Shown: in pieces, positions 1 through 9,232 of the stretch
Numbering within the stretch: the first letter of the stretch is position 1
Layout of the letters: each line of letters starts with the position of its first letter
From: Alcanivorax limicola
GTDB lineage: Bacteria > Pseudomonadota > Gammaproteobacteria > Pseudomonadales > Alcanivoracaceae
Reading direction: 5' to 3'
Assembly: GCF_019931215.1 (NCBI RefSeq)
Contig: NZ_JAIOUB010000002.1
Span: 744,001 to 808,000 of the forward strand
DNA length: 64,000 bases
Translations under genes and position numbers: made by a program
The notes under the pieces: model-generated
The model's database searches: none
What the model was told of the DNA's origin: nothing
Seen by the model: the letters and a program-made list of their open reading frames with translations, nothing else

Positions 1-978
<978 letters not shown>

Positions 979-982
979 GCGC

Positions 983-2047
983 ATGGCAACCTTTCCGGCA
1001 CTCAAGAACGACCGCTTTCTTCGTGCGCTGAATCGTGAACCGGTGGACATGACGCCGGTGTGGATGATGCGCCAGGCGGGGCGTTATCTGCCCGAGTACC
1101 GTGCGTCCCGGGAGCGTGCCGGTTCCTTCATGGATCTGTGCATGAACGCCGAGCTGGCCTGCGAAGTGACCATGCAGCCCTTGGCGCGCTACGACCTGGA
1201 TGCGGCCATTCTGTTTTCCGATATCCTCACCATTCCCGATGCCATGGGGCTGGGGTTGTATTTCGAAACCGGCGAAGGTCCACGCTTCCGCAAGACGGTG
1301 CGCACGGCGGCGGAGATTGATGCGTTGCCAGTGCCGGATGCAGAAAAGGATCTGGATTACGTCATGCGCGCGGTAAGCACCATTCGCCACGAGCTCAATG
1401 GCAAGGTGCCGCTGATCGGCTTTTCCGGTAGCCCCTGGACGCTGGCCACTTACATGGTGGAAGGCGGTTCCTCGAAGGACTTCCGTCATCTCAAGGCCAT
1501 GGTCTACAGCCAGCCTGAGCTGGCACATCAGCTGCTGGACAAACTGGCACGCTCGGTGACCGATTATCTCAATGCCCAGATTCGCGCCGGGGCTCAGGCG
1601 GTCCAGATCTTTGATACCTGGGGCGGCGCGCTCTCGGCAGAAGGCTACAAGACGTTTTCCCTGCGCTATATGCAGCAGATTGTCGACGGCCTGATTCGTG
1701 AACACGATGGCCGCAAGGTGCCGGTGATTCTGTTCACCAAGAATGGCGGCCTGTGGCTGGAAGATATCGCCGCCAGCGGCTGTGATGGTGTTGGCCTGGA
1801 CTGGACCATCAATATCGGTCGCGCCCGGGAGCGCATTGGCGGGCAGGTCGCGTTGCAGGGGAATATGGACCCGGCGGTGCTGTACGCATCACCTCAGGCG
1901 ATTCGCGCCGAGGTGAAACGTATTCTGGATGATTTCGGTCCGCACAATGGCCACATCTTCAACCTCGGCCACGGCATTACGCCCCAGGTGGACCCGGCCC
2001 ACGCCGGTGCCTTCATCGAGGCGGTGCATGAGTTCAGCCAGCGCTGA
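983..2047 (+). CDS. hemE: Uroporphyrinogen decarboxylase
   Basis: HemE removes four carboxyl groups from uroporphyrinogen III to give coproporphyrinogen III in cytoplasmic haem biosynthesis. The 354-residue length is normal for the family. The N-terminal signature [11 protein letters not shown] (residues about 30-40) supplies the arginines that hold the substrate carboxylates, and [13 protein letters not shown] and the NLGHGI motif near the C-terminus are also typical. I chose the ATG 4 bases after the gltD stop because it gives the standard start [16 protein letters not shown]; the frame is open further upstream but overlaps gltD. It converges on the next gene with a gap of only 2 bases and no visible terminator. 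Confidence 0.97.
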   Translation: MATFPALKNDRFLRALNREPVDMTPVWMMRQAGRYLPEYRASRERAGSFMDLCMNAELACEVTMQPLARYDLDAAILFSDILTIPDAMGLGLYFETGEGPRFRKTVRTAAEIDALPVPDAEKDLDYVMRAVSTIRHELNGKVPLIGFSGSPWTLATYMVEGGSSKDFRHLKAMVYSQPELAHQLLDKLARSVTDYLNAQIRAGAQAVQIFDTWGGALSAEGYKTFSLRYMQQIVDGLIREHDGRKVPVILFTKNGGLWLEDIAASGCDGVGLDWTINIGRARERIGGQVALQGNMDPAVLYASPQAIRAEVKRILDDFGPHNGHIFNLGHGITPQVDPAHAGAFIEAVHEFSQR

Positions 2048-2049
2048 AC

Positions 2050-2715
2050 TCAAGATGAAAAGGTGTCCGCCACCGGGAAGTTCATCCGGAAGGCGGGCAT
2101 ATAGCCGCCTGCGATGACGCGGCCCTTCTGGATTTCCGGGAAGTGCACGCCGTCGGCCCAGCTTTCTGTCAGTTGCCCGCGACACAGGGTGCCGCTGGCG
2201 GACGGCGCATAGATAAACGTCTTGCCCTCACGAACCTGCCCCAGTGTGCGCAGGCGGCGCGGTACCAGCGGCGCAAACACCGGCACACCCAGCCGCCCGT
2301 GTCGCAACGTCAGCCGACAGAACACCTGCCCGTCCTGTGATACCGTCACCGTGTCTTCCCGCTTGCCGCGTACCACCTCGAAGCTGGCCAGGTCCTTGGG
2401 GATGCCCCAGTTGTTCTGGCCGTTGACGACGCTGTCCTGGCTGGACACATAGATGTGCCCGATGGACAGATGGCGGTGGCCGTCGACGAAGTCATAACTG
2501 CCCGGGATAAACAGCAGCTCGTGGTAGGGCCCCACATTTGAGTCGGTATAGTCCACGAACATCATCAGGCTGTAGCGGCCTGCGGGCTCGCCGAGTATCG
2601 CCGGCACGCCGGCTTGTTCGATGCGCTGTGCGTCCGGCAGGCGTAACGCGATGGCGTAGGCGCGCCCTGTCAGTTGCCAGGGGGCAGGCGCCTCACGTAC
2701 GGCAGCGGATGACAT
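2050..2715 (-). CDS. Acetoacetate decarboxylase-like family protein
   Basis: This 221-residue cytoplasmic protein resembles the acetoacetate decarboxylase superfamily. The best marker is NNWGIPKDLASF (residues about 101-112), where the lysine aligns with the Schiff-base lysine region of acetoacetate decarboxylases. GHRHLSIGHIYVSS just before it is also typical of the fold. Many homologues are not true decarboxylases, so the substrate is unknown. The start has a good ribosome-binding site (a GGAGAA run just upstream). It lies 42 bases after the thioesterase gene on the same strand, and the two probably form an operon, perhaps for ketoacid or acyl-CoA metabolism (inference). Confidence 0.75.
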   Translation of the reverse strand: MSSAAVREAPAPWQLTGRAYAIALRLPDAQRIEQAGVPAILGEPAGRYSLMMFVDYTDSNVGPYHELLFIPGSYDFVDGHRHLSIGHIYVSSQDSVVNGQNNWGIPKDLASFEVVRGKREDTVTVSQDGQVFCRLTLRHGRLGVPVFAPLVPRRLRTLGQVREGKTFIYAPSASGTLCRGQLTESWADGVHFPEIQKGRVIAGGYMPAFRMNFPVADTFSS

Positions 2716-2757
2716 GACGTTCTCCTTCGAGGGCTTTCCGGCGGCCAGACAAATGAT

Positions 2758-3216
2758 TTACATGCCGATCTTGCGCAATTGATACAGGTTGCGGCAGATC
2801 GCGACGACTTCGCCGCTGGTGTCTTTCAGCTCACATTCCCATTCAAAGTCTGCCTTGCCGTTGGCGTCCGCTTCGGACTGGATGCGCTGTACTTCCTCTT
2901 CGGTGATGCGGACTTCAACCGTGATATCGGTTTTTGCCGGGCGCCGGAAACGGATCTGCATGTCCTTGACGATGGGGTAGAAATTGCGCGTGTCGAAGGT
3001 GGACAGGAAGATCACGCCGCCGGGCAGCTCCGCCAGGGTAAACAGCGCACCGGCATACATGGTGCCGATGTGATTGACGTTCGGCGCCAGGGGCATGCTC
3101 ATCTTGCAGTAGCCGCGCTCCAGTTCGTCCACCGTGGAGCCGCAGCGCGTGGCAAACGGAAACGGGGTGGAGGCGGCGGTCTTGATGGTGTCGAGTTGTT
3201 CCTTGCTCAGGGACAT
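2758..3216 (-). CDS. Hotdog-fold thioesterase (YiiD_C/DUF4442-like)
   Basis: This 152-residue protein has a single hotdog domain. VNHIGTMYAGALFTLAELPGG (residues about 45-65) matches the central helix region of YiiD-C-terminal and PaaI-like thioesterases, where the HxGxxYxGA pattern surrounds the active site. Such enzymes hydrolyse acyl-CoA thioesters; the substrate cannot be read from sequence. I chose the ATG at 3216 because it gives MSLSKEQ with a GGAG ribosome-binding site 6 bases upstream; the frame extends to 3279 but without a better start. A perfect inverted repeat 20 bases upstream (3237-3253) may be its operator. It is probably cotranscribed with the decarboxylase-like gene downstream. 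Confidence 0.78.
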   Translation of the reverse strand: MSLSKEQLDTIKTAASTPFPFATRCGSTVDELERGYCKMSMPLAPNVNHIGTMYAGALFTLAELPGGVIFLSTFDTRNFYPIVKDMQIRFRRPAKTDITVEVRITEEEVQRIQSEADANGKADFEWECELKDTSGEVVAICRNLYQLRKIGM

Positions 3217-3236
3217 GTCAGGCTCCAGACTTGTTG

Positions 3237-3253
3237 CTTCACGGTACGTGAAG
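3237..3253. promoter_or_regulatory. Perfect 7-3-7 inverted repeat upstream of the thioesterase gene
   Basis: The arms CTTCACG and CGTGAAG are separated by GTA. The repeat lies 20 bases before the thioesterase ATG, where a repressor would block transcription. The size and symmetry suit a TetR-type operator, but no TetR regulator is encoded nearby, so the binding protein is unknown. Confidence 0.45.
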
Positions 3254-3321
3254 TACACGGCATGGCGGGATGCTAGCACCCGCTGCCAGAGCCAACACTA
3301 ACCGAAACTGACAGACCGGTG

Positions 3322-4368
3322 ATGCAAATGATCAGACTGCTTGCCCTGTTGCTGCTGGTGTCCGCCGCGTTGCCTGCGCAGGCTGCGGTGATTCTGCTCT
3401 ATCACCACGTCAGCGATACGACACCTGCCGCCACCTCGGTGACGCCGGCGCAGTTCCGTGAACATCTGCAGCGCCTGGATGAGGAAGGCTTCGAGGTCGT
3501 GCGCCTTGATGAGCTGGTGCAGCGCGTTCGGGATGGCGCAGACCCGCGGGAGAAACTGGCCAGCATTACCTTTGATGATGCCTACGACAGCATCATTGAT
3601 AACGCTATCCCGATGCTGGAGGAGCGCGGTTGGCAGGCCACGGTCTTCGTGGCCACTGAGCCGGTGCAGCAGCGCCGCAGACCAATGATGAGTATCGACC
3701 AGATTCGGGCGCTGCATCAGCGCGGCCACCTGATGGTCAACCACAGTCATACCCATCCGCACCTGGTGCGCCGTCAGGATGGCGAGTCCTCGCGCGCCTG
3801 GCGCAAGCGCATCAGTGATGATGTGCAGCGGGGCCAGGCGCTGCTGGAAGAATGGATCGGCGAATCCTTGCCGAAATACTTCGCCTATCCCTACGGCGAG
3901 CATGACCCGGCCGTGCGTGAGCTGCTGGGCAACCTGGGTTACATCGGCTTTGCCCAGCGCAGCGGCGCTCTGGACGGCAACGTGAACTGGCTGGACGTGC
4001 CGCGCATTCCGGTCAATCGACAGTTCGCGAACTGGGATGGGCTGGGCGACAAGGTGCGTGCCTTGCCGATGCCGGTATCCCGCGTCACGCCGGATGCCAG
4101 CATTACCGAAGAGGCTCGTCCTTCTTTTGAGCTGACATTGCCGGAGAGCTGGCATGGTCGCGGGCTGAATTGCTTTGCGCGCGGTCAGGCTGCGAAAACC
4201 GAATGGACTGCGGGGCAGGGCGCGGCGCGCGTCAGGGTGACTCCGGCCGGGGATCTTGCCGCCGGCCGCAGCCTGGTCAATTGCACGGCAAGTGCCGGCG
4301 GCGGACGCTTCTACTGGTATTCGCACCTGTGGATGCGCAAGGCCGACGGTCGCTGGTATGCGGAGTGA
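3322..4368 (+). CDS. Secreted polysaccharide deacetylase (NodB-type)
   Basis: This exported carbohydrate esterase family 4 protein (348 residues) would remove acetyl groups from a surface or wall polysaccharide. A signal peptide (LLALLLLVSAALPAQA) occupies the first 24 or so residues and is followed by ILLYHHV, a common start of the mature domain. The metal- and base-binding motif TFDDAYDS (about 87-94), the second motif NHSHTHPHL (about 140-148) and the AYPYGEHD motif (about 191-198) are all present. The C-terminal 90 residues form an extra domain I do not recognise. ATG codons at 3322 and 3328 and a GTG at 3319 are all possible starts. The substrate is not determinable. Confidence 0.86.
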   Translation: MQMIRLLALLLLVSAALPAQAAVILLYHHVSDTTPAATSVTPAQFREHLQRLDEEGFEVVRLDELVQRVRDGADPREKLASITFDDAYDSIIDNAIPMLEERGWQATVFVATEPVQQRRRPMMSIDQIRALHQRGHLMVNHSHTHPHLVRRQDGESSRAWRKRISDDVQRGQALLEEWIGESLPKYFAYPYGEHDPAVRELLGNLGYIGFAQRSGALDGNVNWLDVPRIPVNRQFANWDGLGDKVRALPMPVSRVTPDASITEEARPSFELTLPESWHGRGLNCFARGQAAKTEWTAGQGAARVRVTPAGDLAAGRSLVNCTASAGGGRFYWYSHLWMRKADGRWYAE

Positions 4369-4385
4369 GCCACACCACGAGCAGA

Positions 4386-5177
4386 TCAGTAGTCCGCAAA
4401 TTCATTCAGATTGTTGACGCGAATGACGCTGCGAATATGGTCGATATAGGTGTCGCCGATTTCGGCGTATAGCGAGAGGCCGGCTGCCATGACATGGCCG
4501 CTGGGCGAGGCGCCCTCGTGCCGCTGGCGCTCACGCAGCGCGCGCAGCTCGCGGTAGGCCGGATGGGAGTTCAGGTTGCGCATGTAGCTGGAAACGGCGG
4601 CGTCCAGTGAGTCAAAGCGTTGCACCTCATAGCGGGCGCCCAGTGGGCGTCGCGCAGGCACCACGCCACAGCCAGGGCTGAAGCACCACTGGCCAAAGTA
4701 GTTGTTGGCCTCTTCCGCGAAGCGGGAGGTGCCCCAGGCGGACTCCAGTGCGCCCTGTGCCAGTGCCAGATCGGCCGGTACGATATCCACGCGACGTAAC
4801 AGGGTATTGAGCCAGCCTGCCGTGATGTCCTCGCTCTCCTCCGGTACCGACAATCTGTAGCGCGAGGCCTGCTCTGCCAGCCAGGTGTATTCGCTCTTTG
4901 TGACGTGTGTGCCCCGCTCGCGGCGTTCCAGAATTCCCTGTACCTGTTCGCGCTCGGTGAGCAACTCCCGGTTGCTGGCCTGCACGGCGGGCAGCATCAT
5001 ATTGATGAACAGCGCCTTGCGTGCCGCCGTCTCATCATCGGGGATGGGCCAGATGGGCGGCTCCTCCGGCTCCGGCTGATAGTCCATCTGAATGTGCCAA
5101 TGCAGGATCAGCGTCGGCGTCAACGCGATCAGGAGCAGCCCCGCCACAGCGGCAGCGATCAACAGGGAGTGTTTCAA
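4386..5177 (-). CDS. Bax-like glucosaminidase-domain protein
   Basis: This 263-residue protein has one N-terminal membrane segment (residues about 5-25) and a periplasmic domain resembling the Bax/glucosaminidase family, which cleaves peptidoglycan glycan strands. The marker ALAQGALESAWGTSRFA (about 137-153), containing the catalytic-type glutamate, is followed by NNYFGQWCFSPGCG, a pattern I associate with Bax. Translation appears to start at TTG 5177, since a GGGAAG run stands 7 bases upstream and no ATG fits. It converges on the polysaccharide deacetylase gene, so both neighbours may act on the envelope (inference). A substrate has not been shown for most Bax proteins. Confidence 0.8.
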   Translation of the reverse strand: MKHSLLIAAAVAGLLLIALTPTLILHWHIQMDYQPEPEEPPIWPIPDDETAARKALFINMMLPAVQASNRELLTEREQVQGILERRERGTHVTKSEYTWLAEQASRYRLSVPEESEDITAGWLNTLLRRVDIVPADLALAQGALESAWGTSRFAEEANNYFGQWCFSPGCGVVPARRPLGARYEVQRFDSLDAAVSSYMRNLNSHPAYRELRALRERQRHEGASPSGHVMAAGLSLYAEIGDTYIDHIRSVIRVNNLNEFADY

Positions 5178-5214
5178 GCAGTTTCTTCCCGCAGAGAGAG
5201 TCGTCTTCGACGCC

Positions 5215-5565
5215 TCAGGTGTTCAGCGTGTCTGTTTTTGCTGCACAGATGAAGTCATTGCGGTGCAGGCCGGCGATCTTGTGGCTCCACCATGTCACGG
5301 TAACCTTGCCCCATTCGGTCAGCAGTGCCGGATGATGGCCTTCGGCTTCTGCCAGATCTGCGACGCGCCGGGTAAAGGCCATGGCCTGGACAAAGTTGCT
5401 GAAAGTGAAGGCCCGTTCCAGCTTTTGTACGCCATCTTCCTCGATCAACTTCCACTGTGGCAATGATTGCCGCCATTCGCGGATCTCTGCCTCGGTTGCC
5501 TGCGGGGCGTCGGCCCGGCAGGCGTCACAGCTTTCCTGGGCCAGTGTGTTGTGCTCGGAAGACAT
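5215..5565 (-). CDS. phhB: Pterin-4a-carbinolamine dehydratase
   Basis: PhhB dehydrates 4a-hydroxytetrahydrobiopterin so that the pterin cofactor of phenylalanine hydroxylase can be recycled. The protein has 116 residues. The active-site motif EGHHP (His77-His78) and the following [20 protein letters not shown] segment are characteristic. A strong ribosome-binding site (AAAGGAG) stands before the ATG. Phenylalanine hydroxylase is not in the window, so the partner must lie elsewhere. The N-terminus carries a CDAC pair (Cys13, Cys16) that I also recall from proteobacterial PhhB but cannot assign a role. Confidence 0.93.
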   Translation of the reverse strand: MSSEHNTLAQESCDACRADAPQATEAEIREWRQSLPQWKLIEEDGVQKLERAFTFSNFVQAMAFTRRVADLAEAEGHHPALLTEWGKVTVTWWSHKIAGLHRNDFICAAKTDTLNT

Positions 5566-5611
5566 ATGCCTCTCCTTTGGTTCATTCCGCCTTCGGATTC
5601 GCTCAGCCAGT

Positions 5612-6352
5612 TCAGTCCGGGCTGCACAGCCTTTCCGGTCCGCGCACGCCCGGCGCCATGCGTGCCAGCAGGCGCCGCAAGCGCTCCATCTCAGAGGCGC
5701 TGCGTTCGCGCCCCGGAATCGCCATGGCCTCTGCCAGGTGCAGCAGCACGGACTTCATTTTTTCCGGCATCAGCACCGGCTGCCGGTGCTGCACCACGTA
5801 TATCATCTCACCCTGTTTGAACAGCAGAAAGCCGTAATAGTGCCTGCCACCGACGGCACCGGCCTCTGGCTGGCGCGAAGGGTCCACATCCAGACCAACA
5901 ATAGCAAACAGTGAGCGCGGTGTGGCGTCCTGGAGAAATTCCCGGTGCGCGGCCTCGACGGACGTAATCATGGCCGTCGGCGCGATCTTGTCGCGCAGAT
6001 AGTGGTTGAGCACCAGATTCATCAGCGTCAGGTCCGAGGCAAAGCGGGGTGTATCGAAATTCGGGTTGCTCTCGGCGCGGTGGTAATCGATGCGGAACAT
6101 ACGCCCGCTGCCGTCCCAGAAGGTGGTAGAGCCGCTGTGGGCATCGCAGCGCTCTTCCAACGTGACTTTGCCACGAAAGGTATTGATCGACAGGTCCACG
6201 GCGTAGGCCGCGGCCGGTGCGTAATAGGTATCACCATCGCGCTCGCCCTGCAGCCGCTGGCAGCCGCTGGTGAGCGCCGCGATGGCGATCAGAAGAATGG
6301 CACAGGTAGATGTGCGGCCATGCCGCCACCGGGAGGTGTGAGCTGTCGTCAT
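5612..6352 (-). CDS. Uncharacterised lipoprotein
   Basis: This 246-residue protein starts with a positively charged segment, a hydrophobic stretch and the lipobox LTSGC (cysteine about residue 31), so it should be a lipid-anchored envelope protein. The remainder is a mixed alpha/beta sequence with no motif I recognise. [32 protein letters not shown] resembles the start of a beta-rich domain but is not diagnostic. It is preceded on the same strand by the acyl-CoA dehydrogenase gene, with a terminator between them, so it is probably transcribed separately. No function is assigned. Confidence 0.7.
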   Translation of the reverse strand: MTTAHTSRWRHGRTSTCAILLIAIAALTSGCQRLQGERDGDTYYAPAAAYAVDLSINTFRGKVTLEERCDAHSGSTTFWDGSGRMFRIDYHRAESNPNFDTPRFASDLTLMNLVLNHYLRDKIAPTAMITSVEAAHREFLQDATPRSLFAIVGLDVDPSRQPEAGAVGGRHYYGFLLFKQGEMIYVVQHRQPVLMPEKMKSVLLHLAEAMAIPGRERSASEMERLRRLLARMAPGVRGPERLCSPD

Positions 6353-6428
6353 TATTCTCGCCCTGATTCTTGTTATTGGTGTCTGGGACTGGGTGTCGAG
6401 GACTGTCAGGCTTGAAGAATAACACGAA

Positions 6429-6455
6429 GGGCGGGCAATGTAGCATTGCCCGCCC
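6429..6455 (-). terminator. Intrinsic terminator of the acyl-CoA dehydrogenase gene
   Basis: A perfect 12-base-pair stem, GGGCGGGCAATG pairing with CATTGCCCGCCC around a 3-base loop, begins 8 bases after the dehydrogenase stop. On the minus strand it runs into a T-rich stretch (TTCGTGTTATTCTT). The U-tract is interrupted, but the stem is very strong. Confidence 0.7.
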
Positions 6456-6463
6456 GCGCGGGC

Positions 6464-7705
6464 TCAGTCGCGGCTCAGCAGGTCTCTGGCAATGGCAATG
6501 ATCTGCATTTCATCGGTGCCGGCATAGATTTGCAGGATCTTGGCGTCCCGCATCAGCTGCTCCACTCGGGATTCGCGCATGTAGCCATAGCCGCCATGTA
6601 TCTGCACCGCCTCGGTGCTGACCTCCATGGCTGTCTGGGCGGCATACAGCTTCATGGCAGAGGCCTCCGCCATGGTCATCAGCTTGCCGCTGGCCACGGT
6701 TTCCAGATAGCGGAACACCATGTTCTGCAGATTCATGCGGGCCACTTCCATCTTCGCCAGTTTCAGCTGGATCAGCTGGTTCTGGCCAATGGGGCGGCCG
6801 AACTGGGACCGGTCTTTGGCGTACTGGACCGACAGCTCCAGGGCGCGCTCCACCATGCCCAGTGCCATGGCCGCGACCCCGGCCCGCTCCTGCATGAAGG
6901 TGGCTTTGGCGCCGGAGCGACCGTAGCTGTCCTCGCTGCCGCCCAACAGGCGATCCACACCGACCTTCACATCACTGAGGAACAGCTCGCCGGTGGGCGA
7001 GGCGCCGATGCCCATCTTCTTGAAGGGTTTGGATTGCTCCAGACCCGGCATGCCCTTGTCGAGAATAAAGGACACGATCTTGCGGTCCTGCGGCGCCACG
7101 CCTTCTTCATCCAGTTTGCAGATCAGGATGATGGTGTCCGCATACGGCCCGTTGGTAATCCAGGTCTTGCTGCCGTTGATGATGTAGCCGCCCTCGCCAT
7201 CACGCTTGGCCAGCGTCTTCATCTGTCCGAACGCATCAGAGCCGGAGTTCGGCTCGGAAATCGCCCAGGCGCCGATCTTCTCCATGGTCAGCAGCGGCAG
7301 CGCCCAGCGCTCCTTCTGCGCGGTGGTGCCCTTGCTCATGATGGCGCCGCCCCCCAGGCCCATGGAGACGCCCATGGCGGTTACCAGGCCCTGGCAATGC
7401 CGGCACAGCTCGATGATCGGGATCATGGTCATGGCGGCCTGTTCGCCCGCGCCAGCGGAGGCGCCGTCCTTCTTCTTCTCTTCCACCTGCTCCCCGGCAG
7501 CAATGGCTTTCTCGCGGGCGATCTGCTTGTCGAAGTTCTGCTTCGCCATCACATCCATGCCGAAGGTCTTGATCATCTTGCGCAGGATGTCGTACGGCGG
7601 CACGCCGTTGTACTCGATATCGTCCAGCTGGGGCACGACTTCTTTCTGGACGAAATCCCGCACCATGCCCTGAATCATGCGCTGCTGTTCATTCCATTCG
7701 ATCAT
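6464..7705 (-). CDS. Acyl-CoA dehydrogenase
   Basis: This 413-residue FAD enzyme would introduce the alpha-beta double bond in an acyl-CoA during beta-oxidation or branched-chain breakdown. It has AISEPNSGSDAF (FAD and substrate binding), ITNGPYAD, and the C-terminal VQIHGGYGYMRE motif. The C-terminal QIYAGTDEMQ has alanine where medium- and short-chain enzymes usually carry the catalytic glutamate (YEGT). The base may therefore sit elsewhere, as in isovaleryl- or long-chain-type enzymes (inference). I chose ATG 7705 (MIEWNEQQ) because GGGAG lies 8 bases upstream; the frame continues to a TTG at 7744 over the operator. The control region holds a PsrA/FadR-like palindrome. Confidence 0.9.
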   Translation of the reverse strand: MIEWNEQQRMIQGMVRDFVQKEVVPQLDDIEYNGVPPYDILRKMIKTFGMDVMAKQNFDKQIAREKAIAAGEQVEEKKKDGASAGAGEQAAMTMIPIIELCRHCQGLVTAMGVSMGLGGGAIMSKGTTAQKERWALPLLTMEKIGAWAISEPNSGSDAFGQMKTLAKRDGEGGYIINGSKTWITNGPYADTIILICKLDEEGVAPQDRKIVSFILDKGMPGLEQSKPFKKMGIGASPTGELFLSDVKVGVDRLLGGSEDSYGRSGAKATFMQERAGVAAMALGMVERALELSVQYAKDRSQFGRPIGQNQLIQLKLAKMEVARMNLQNMVFRYLETVASGKLMTMAEASAMKLYAAQTAMEVSTEAVQIHGGYGYMRESRVEQLMRDAKILQIYAGTDEMQIIAIARDLLSRD

Positions 7706-7740
7706 GGAGGCTTCTCCCGGAAGGCTGATAGAAGGTTGAT

Positions 7741-7756
7741 TCAAACAACCGTTTGA
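7741..7756. promoter_or_regulatory. PsrA-type operator candidate
   Basis: The inverted repeat TCAAAC-AACC-GTTTGA is centred about 44 bases upstream of the acyl-CoA dehydrogenase ATG. It contains CAAAC-N4-GTTTG, which fits the binding pattern I know for the fatty-acid-responsive TetR repressor PsrA of pseudomonads. The downstream gene is a fatty-acid-oxidation enzyme, which suits that assignment. No psrA gene is in the window. Confidence 0.55.
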
Positions 7757-7795
7757 TTAACAGCCTACAGCAGCCGACCGTGAAGTCACATGACT

Positions 7796-8506
7796 TTAAA
7801 GGACACCCGGGGTGGACTCTTTGCCCTGCACCAGCGGTACCGCGTGAATGGCAATGGGCGCCTCGCCGGTAACCTCCATGGCAAAGCCGGTGGGTTCGCA
7901 GCGGGCGGCCATGTCGATATCTGCGGCGCGCAGACGGGGGTTGCTCCCGTTCAGGAATTTGACGGCAGAGCGTGCCTGCCGGGTGCGCGTCCGGGCCTGA
8001 TCCCGGCTGATGCCGGCGCCGCCCAGCAGCAGGCTGAGATATTCGGCGCAGGCCATATCCTCGTCGCCGGTGGGGTGGGAGGCCACCAGCAGCACGTGCC
8101 GGGGGTTGCGGGCGCGGATCATCTCGGCGGTTGCCGGGGCGCTGATCAGGCCGGTGACAAACAGGCCGGCGCAGGGCCGTGCGTTGAGGGTGGCTTTCAT
8201 GCCATTGGTGGTGCGCATGATCAGGGTGCGCCCGGCGAGATCCGCGTTATCCACTTCCCAGGGCGAGTTGCCGAAATCAAAGCCCTCAATCGGCAAGGCG
8301 TCGACCTCACCAGCCAGCAGGGCGCGGGGGAACTGTTGCCGCAACGCAAACGCCTGCTCGGCAGTTGCTACCGGCAATATCTGCGTCACGCCGCCAACGA
8401 AGGCAAAGTGGGTGGTGGTGAAGGCCCGGATCACATCGATGACGACGGTGATGCCATCCGGGTTGGGCGGCGGGTAGTGGCCCTGATAGATCGTGATATT
8501 CAACAC
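7796..8506 (-). CDS. comB: ComB-family 2-phosphosulfolactate phosphatase
   Basis: This 236-residue protein belongs to the ComB phosphatase family, known from the coenzyme M pathway, where it removes phosphate from 2-phosphosulfolactate. The family motifs VVIDVIRAFTTT (residues about 21-32), LAGEVDALPIEGFDFGNSP (about 64-82) and IMRTTNGM (about 95-102) are present. No other coenzyme M or sulfolactate gene is nearby, so the physiological substrate in this organism is open. The start could be GTG 8506 or TTG 8503; the upstream AAAGGGAG run is closer to ideal spacing for the TTG. The stop lies just inside a short inverted repeat (7783-7796). Confidence 0.82.
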   Translation of the reverse strand: MLNITIYQGHYPPPNPDGITVVIDVIRAFTTTHFAFVGGVTQILPVATAEQAFALRQQFPRALLAGEVDALPIEGFDFGNSPWEVDNADLAGRTLIMRTTNGMKATLNARPCAGLFVTGLISAPATAEMIRARNPRHVLLVASHPTGDEDMACAEYLSLLLGGAGISRDQARTRTRQARSAVKFLNGSNPRLRAADIDMAARCEPTGFAMEVTGEAPIAIHAVPLVQGKESTPGVL

Positions 8507-8541
8507 GGCTCCCTTTAACGCGGCAGCGGGTAAAACGGCAG

Positions 8542-9138
8542 CTAGAACAGCAGGCCCACGCCCCAGGTGGCGTTATTGAAGGCGTCATATTTGCCGCTGT
8601 AGCGTTCCACCGCAATGGTGAAGGTGATGCGGTCTGCCAGGAGCAGCCGTTGGCGCGGCGTACTTTCCTGTGTCAGGAAATCCACGATGGAACGAAAATT
8701 GAAGTCCGAGCGCAGCCGCAGCAGTTCGCCCTGATTGCCATAACCGCCCTGGAACTGGATGATCCGGCCGAAGCCTACGCCAGCGTAGACATTGTTGACC
8801 CGTTTTTCAGCGACACGTTCGGCATCCGCATCCGGTGTAGACGAGCGGGCGTCGCCGAAGGTCTTGCTGCCAATACCGGCGTTCAGCGCCACGCTGGAAT
8901 AATTGGCATCGACGAAGAAACCGGTCTCCACGTCGGCGCTCGGATCGACCCGGCCGATGGACAGTACGGTGCCGCGGATCAGGTGCACACCGCCATAACG
9001 CTCCTGATCGGCGATGGCTGTGCTGGTGCCAAAGAGGGCAGCCAGGCAGGCAACCAGGGAGATCAGGGTTCTGGCCAGCCTGGCCTTGAGCATCGTCTGG
9101 AACGTGGCGTCTATCGTGCTTTTTGTTTTGTGCATCAT
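8542..9138 (-). CDS. Small predicted outer-membrane beta-barrel protein
   Basis: The predicted 198-residue product has a signal peptide (hydrophobic run ending in TSTAIA-D at about residue 43). The mature part has alternating polar and aromatic segments and ends in GVGLLF, a terminal phenylalanine typical of barrel proteins inserted by the BAM complex. Repeated YGGVHL, VNNVYAGVGFG and WGVGLLF segments suggest beta strands. I cannot assign a family. The start is unclear: ATGs at 9138, 9135 and 9093 have no strong ribosome-binding site. It lies 35 bases before comB on the same strand and could be cotranscribed with it. Confidence 0.62.
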   Translation of the reverse strand: MMHKTKSTIDATFQTMLKARLARTLISLVACLAALFGTSTAIADQERYGGVHLIRGTVLSIGRVDPSADVETGFFVDANYSSVALNAGIGSKTFGDARSSTPDADAERVAEKRVNNVYAGVGFGRIIQFQGGYGNQGELLRLRSDFNFRSIVDFLTQESTPRQRLLLADRITFTIAVERYSGKYDAFNNATWGVGLLF

Positions 9139-9232
9139 CAGGAGAGCCCCACACAACCGGTCGGCTGCATGCCGACTCTTGTTCGCGCATTATGCCGTGT
9201 CCGGCAGGCAATGCGTAGGTGGGTCTCGCAGA

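Noticed and set aside
6446-7756. Long open frame on the plus strand opposite the acyl-CoA dehydrogenase (436 codons)
   Set aside because: It is antisense to a clear acyl-CoA dehydrogenase, is His/Gly-rich with no family motifs and has no ribosome-binding site. GC-rich codon use makes such shadows common.
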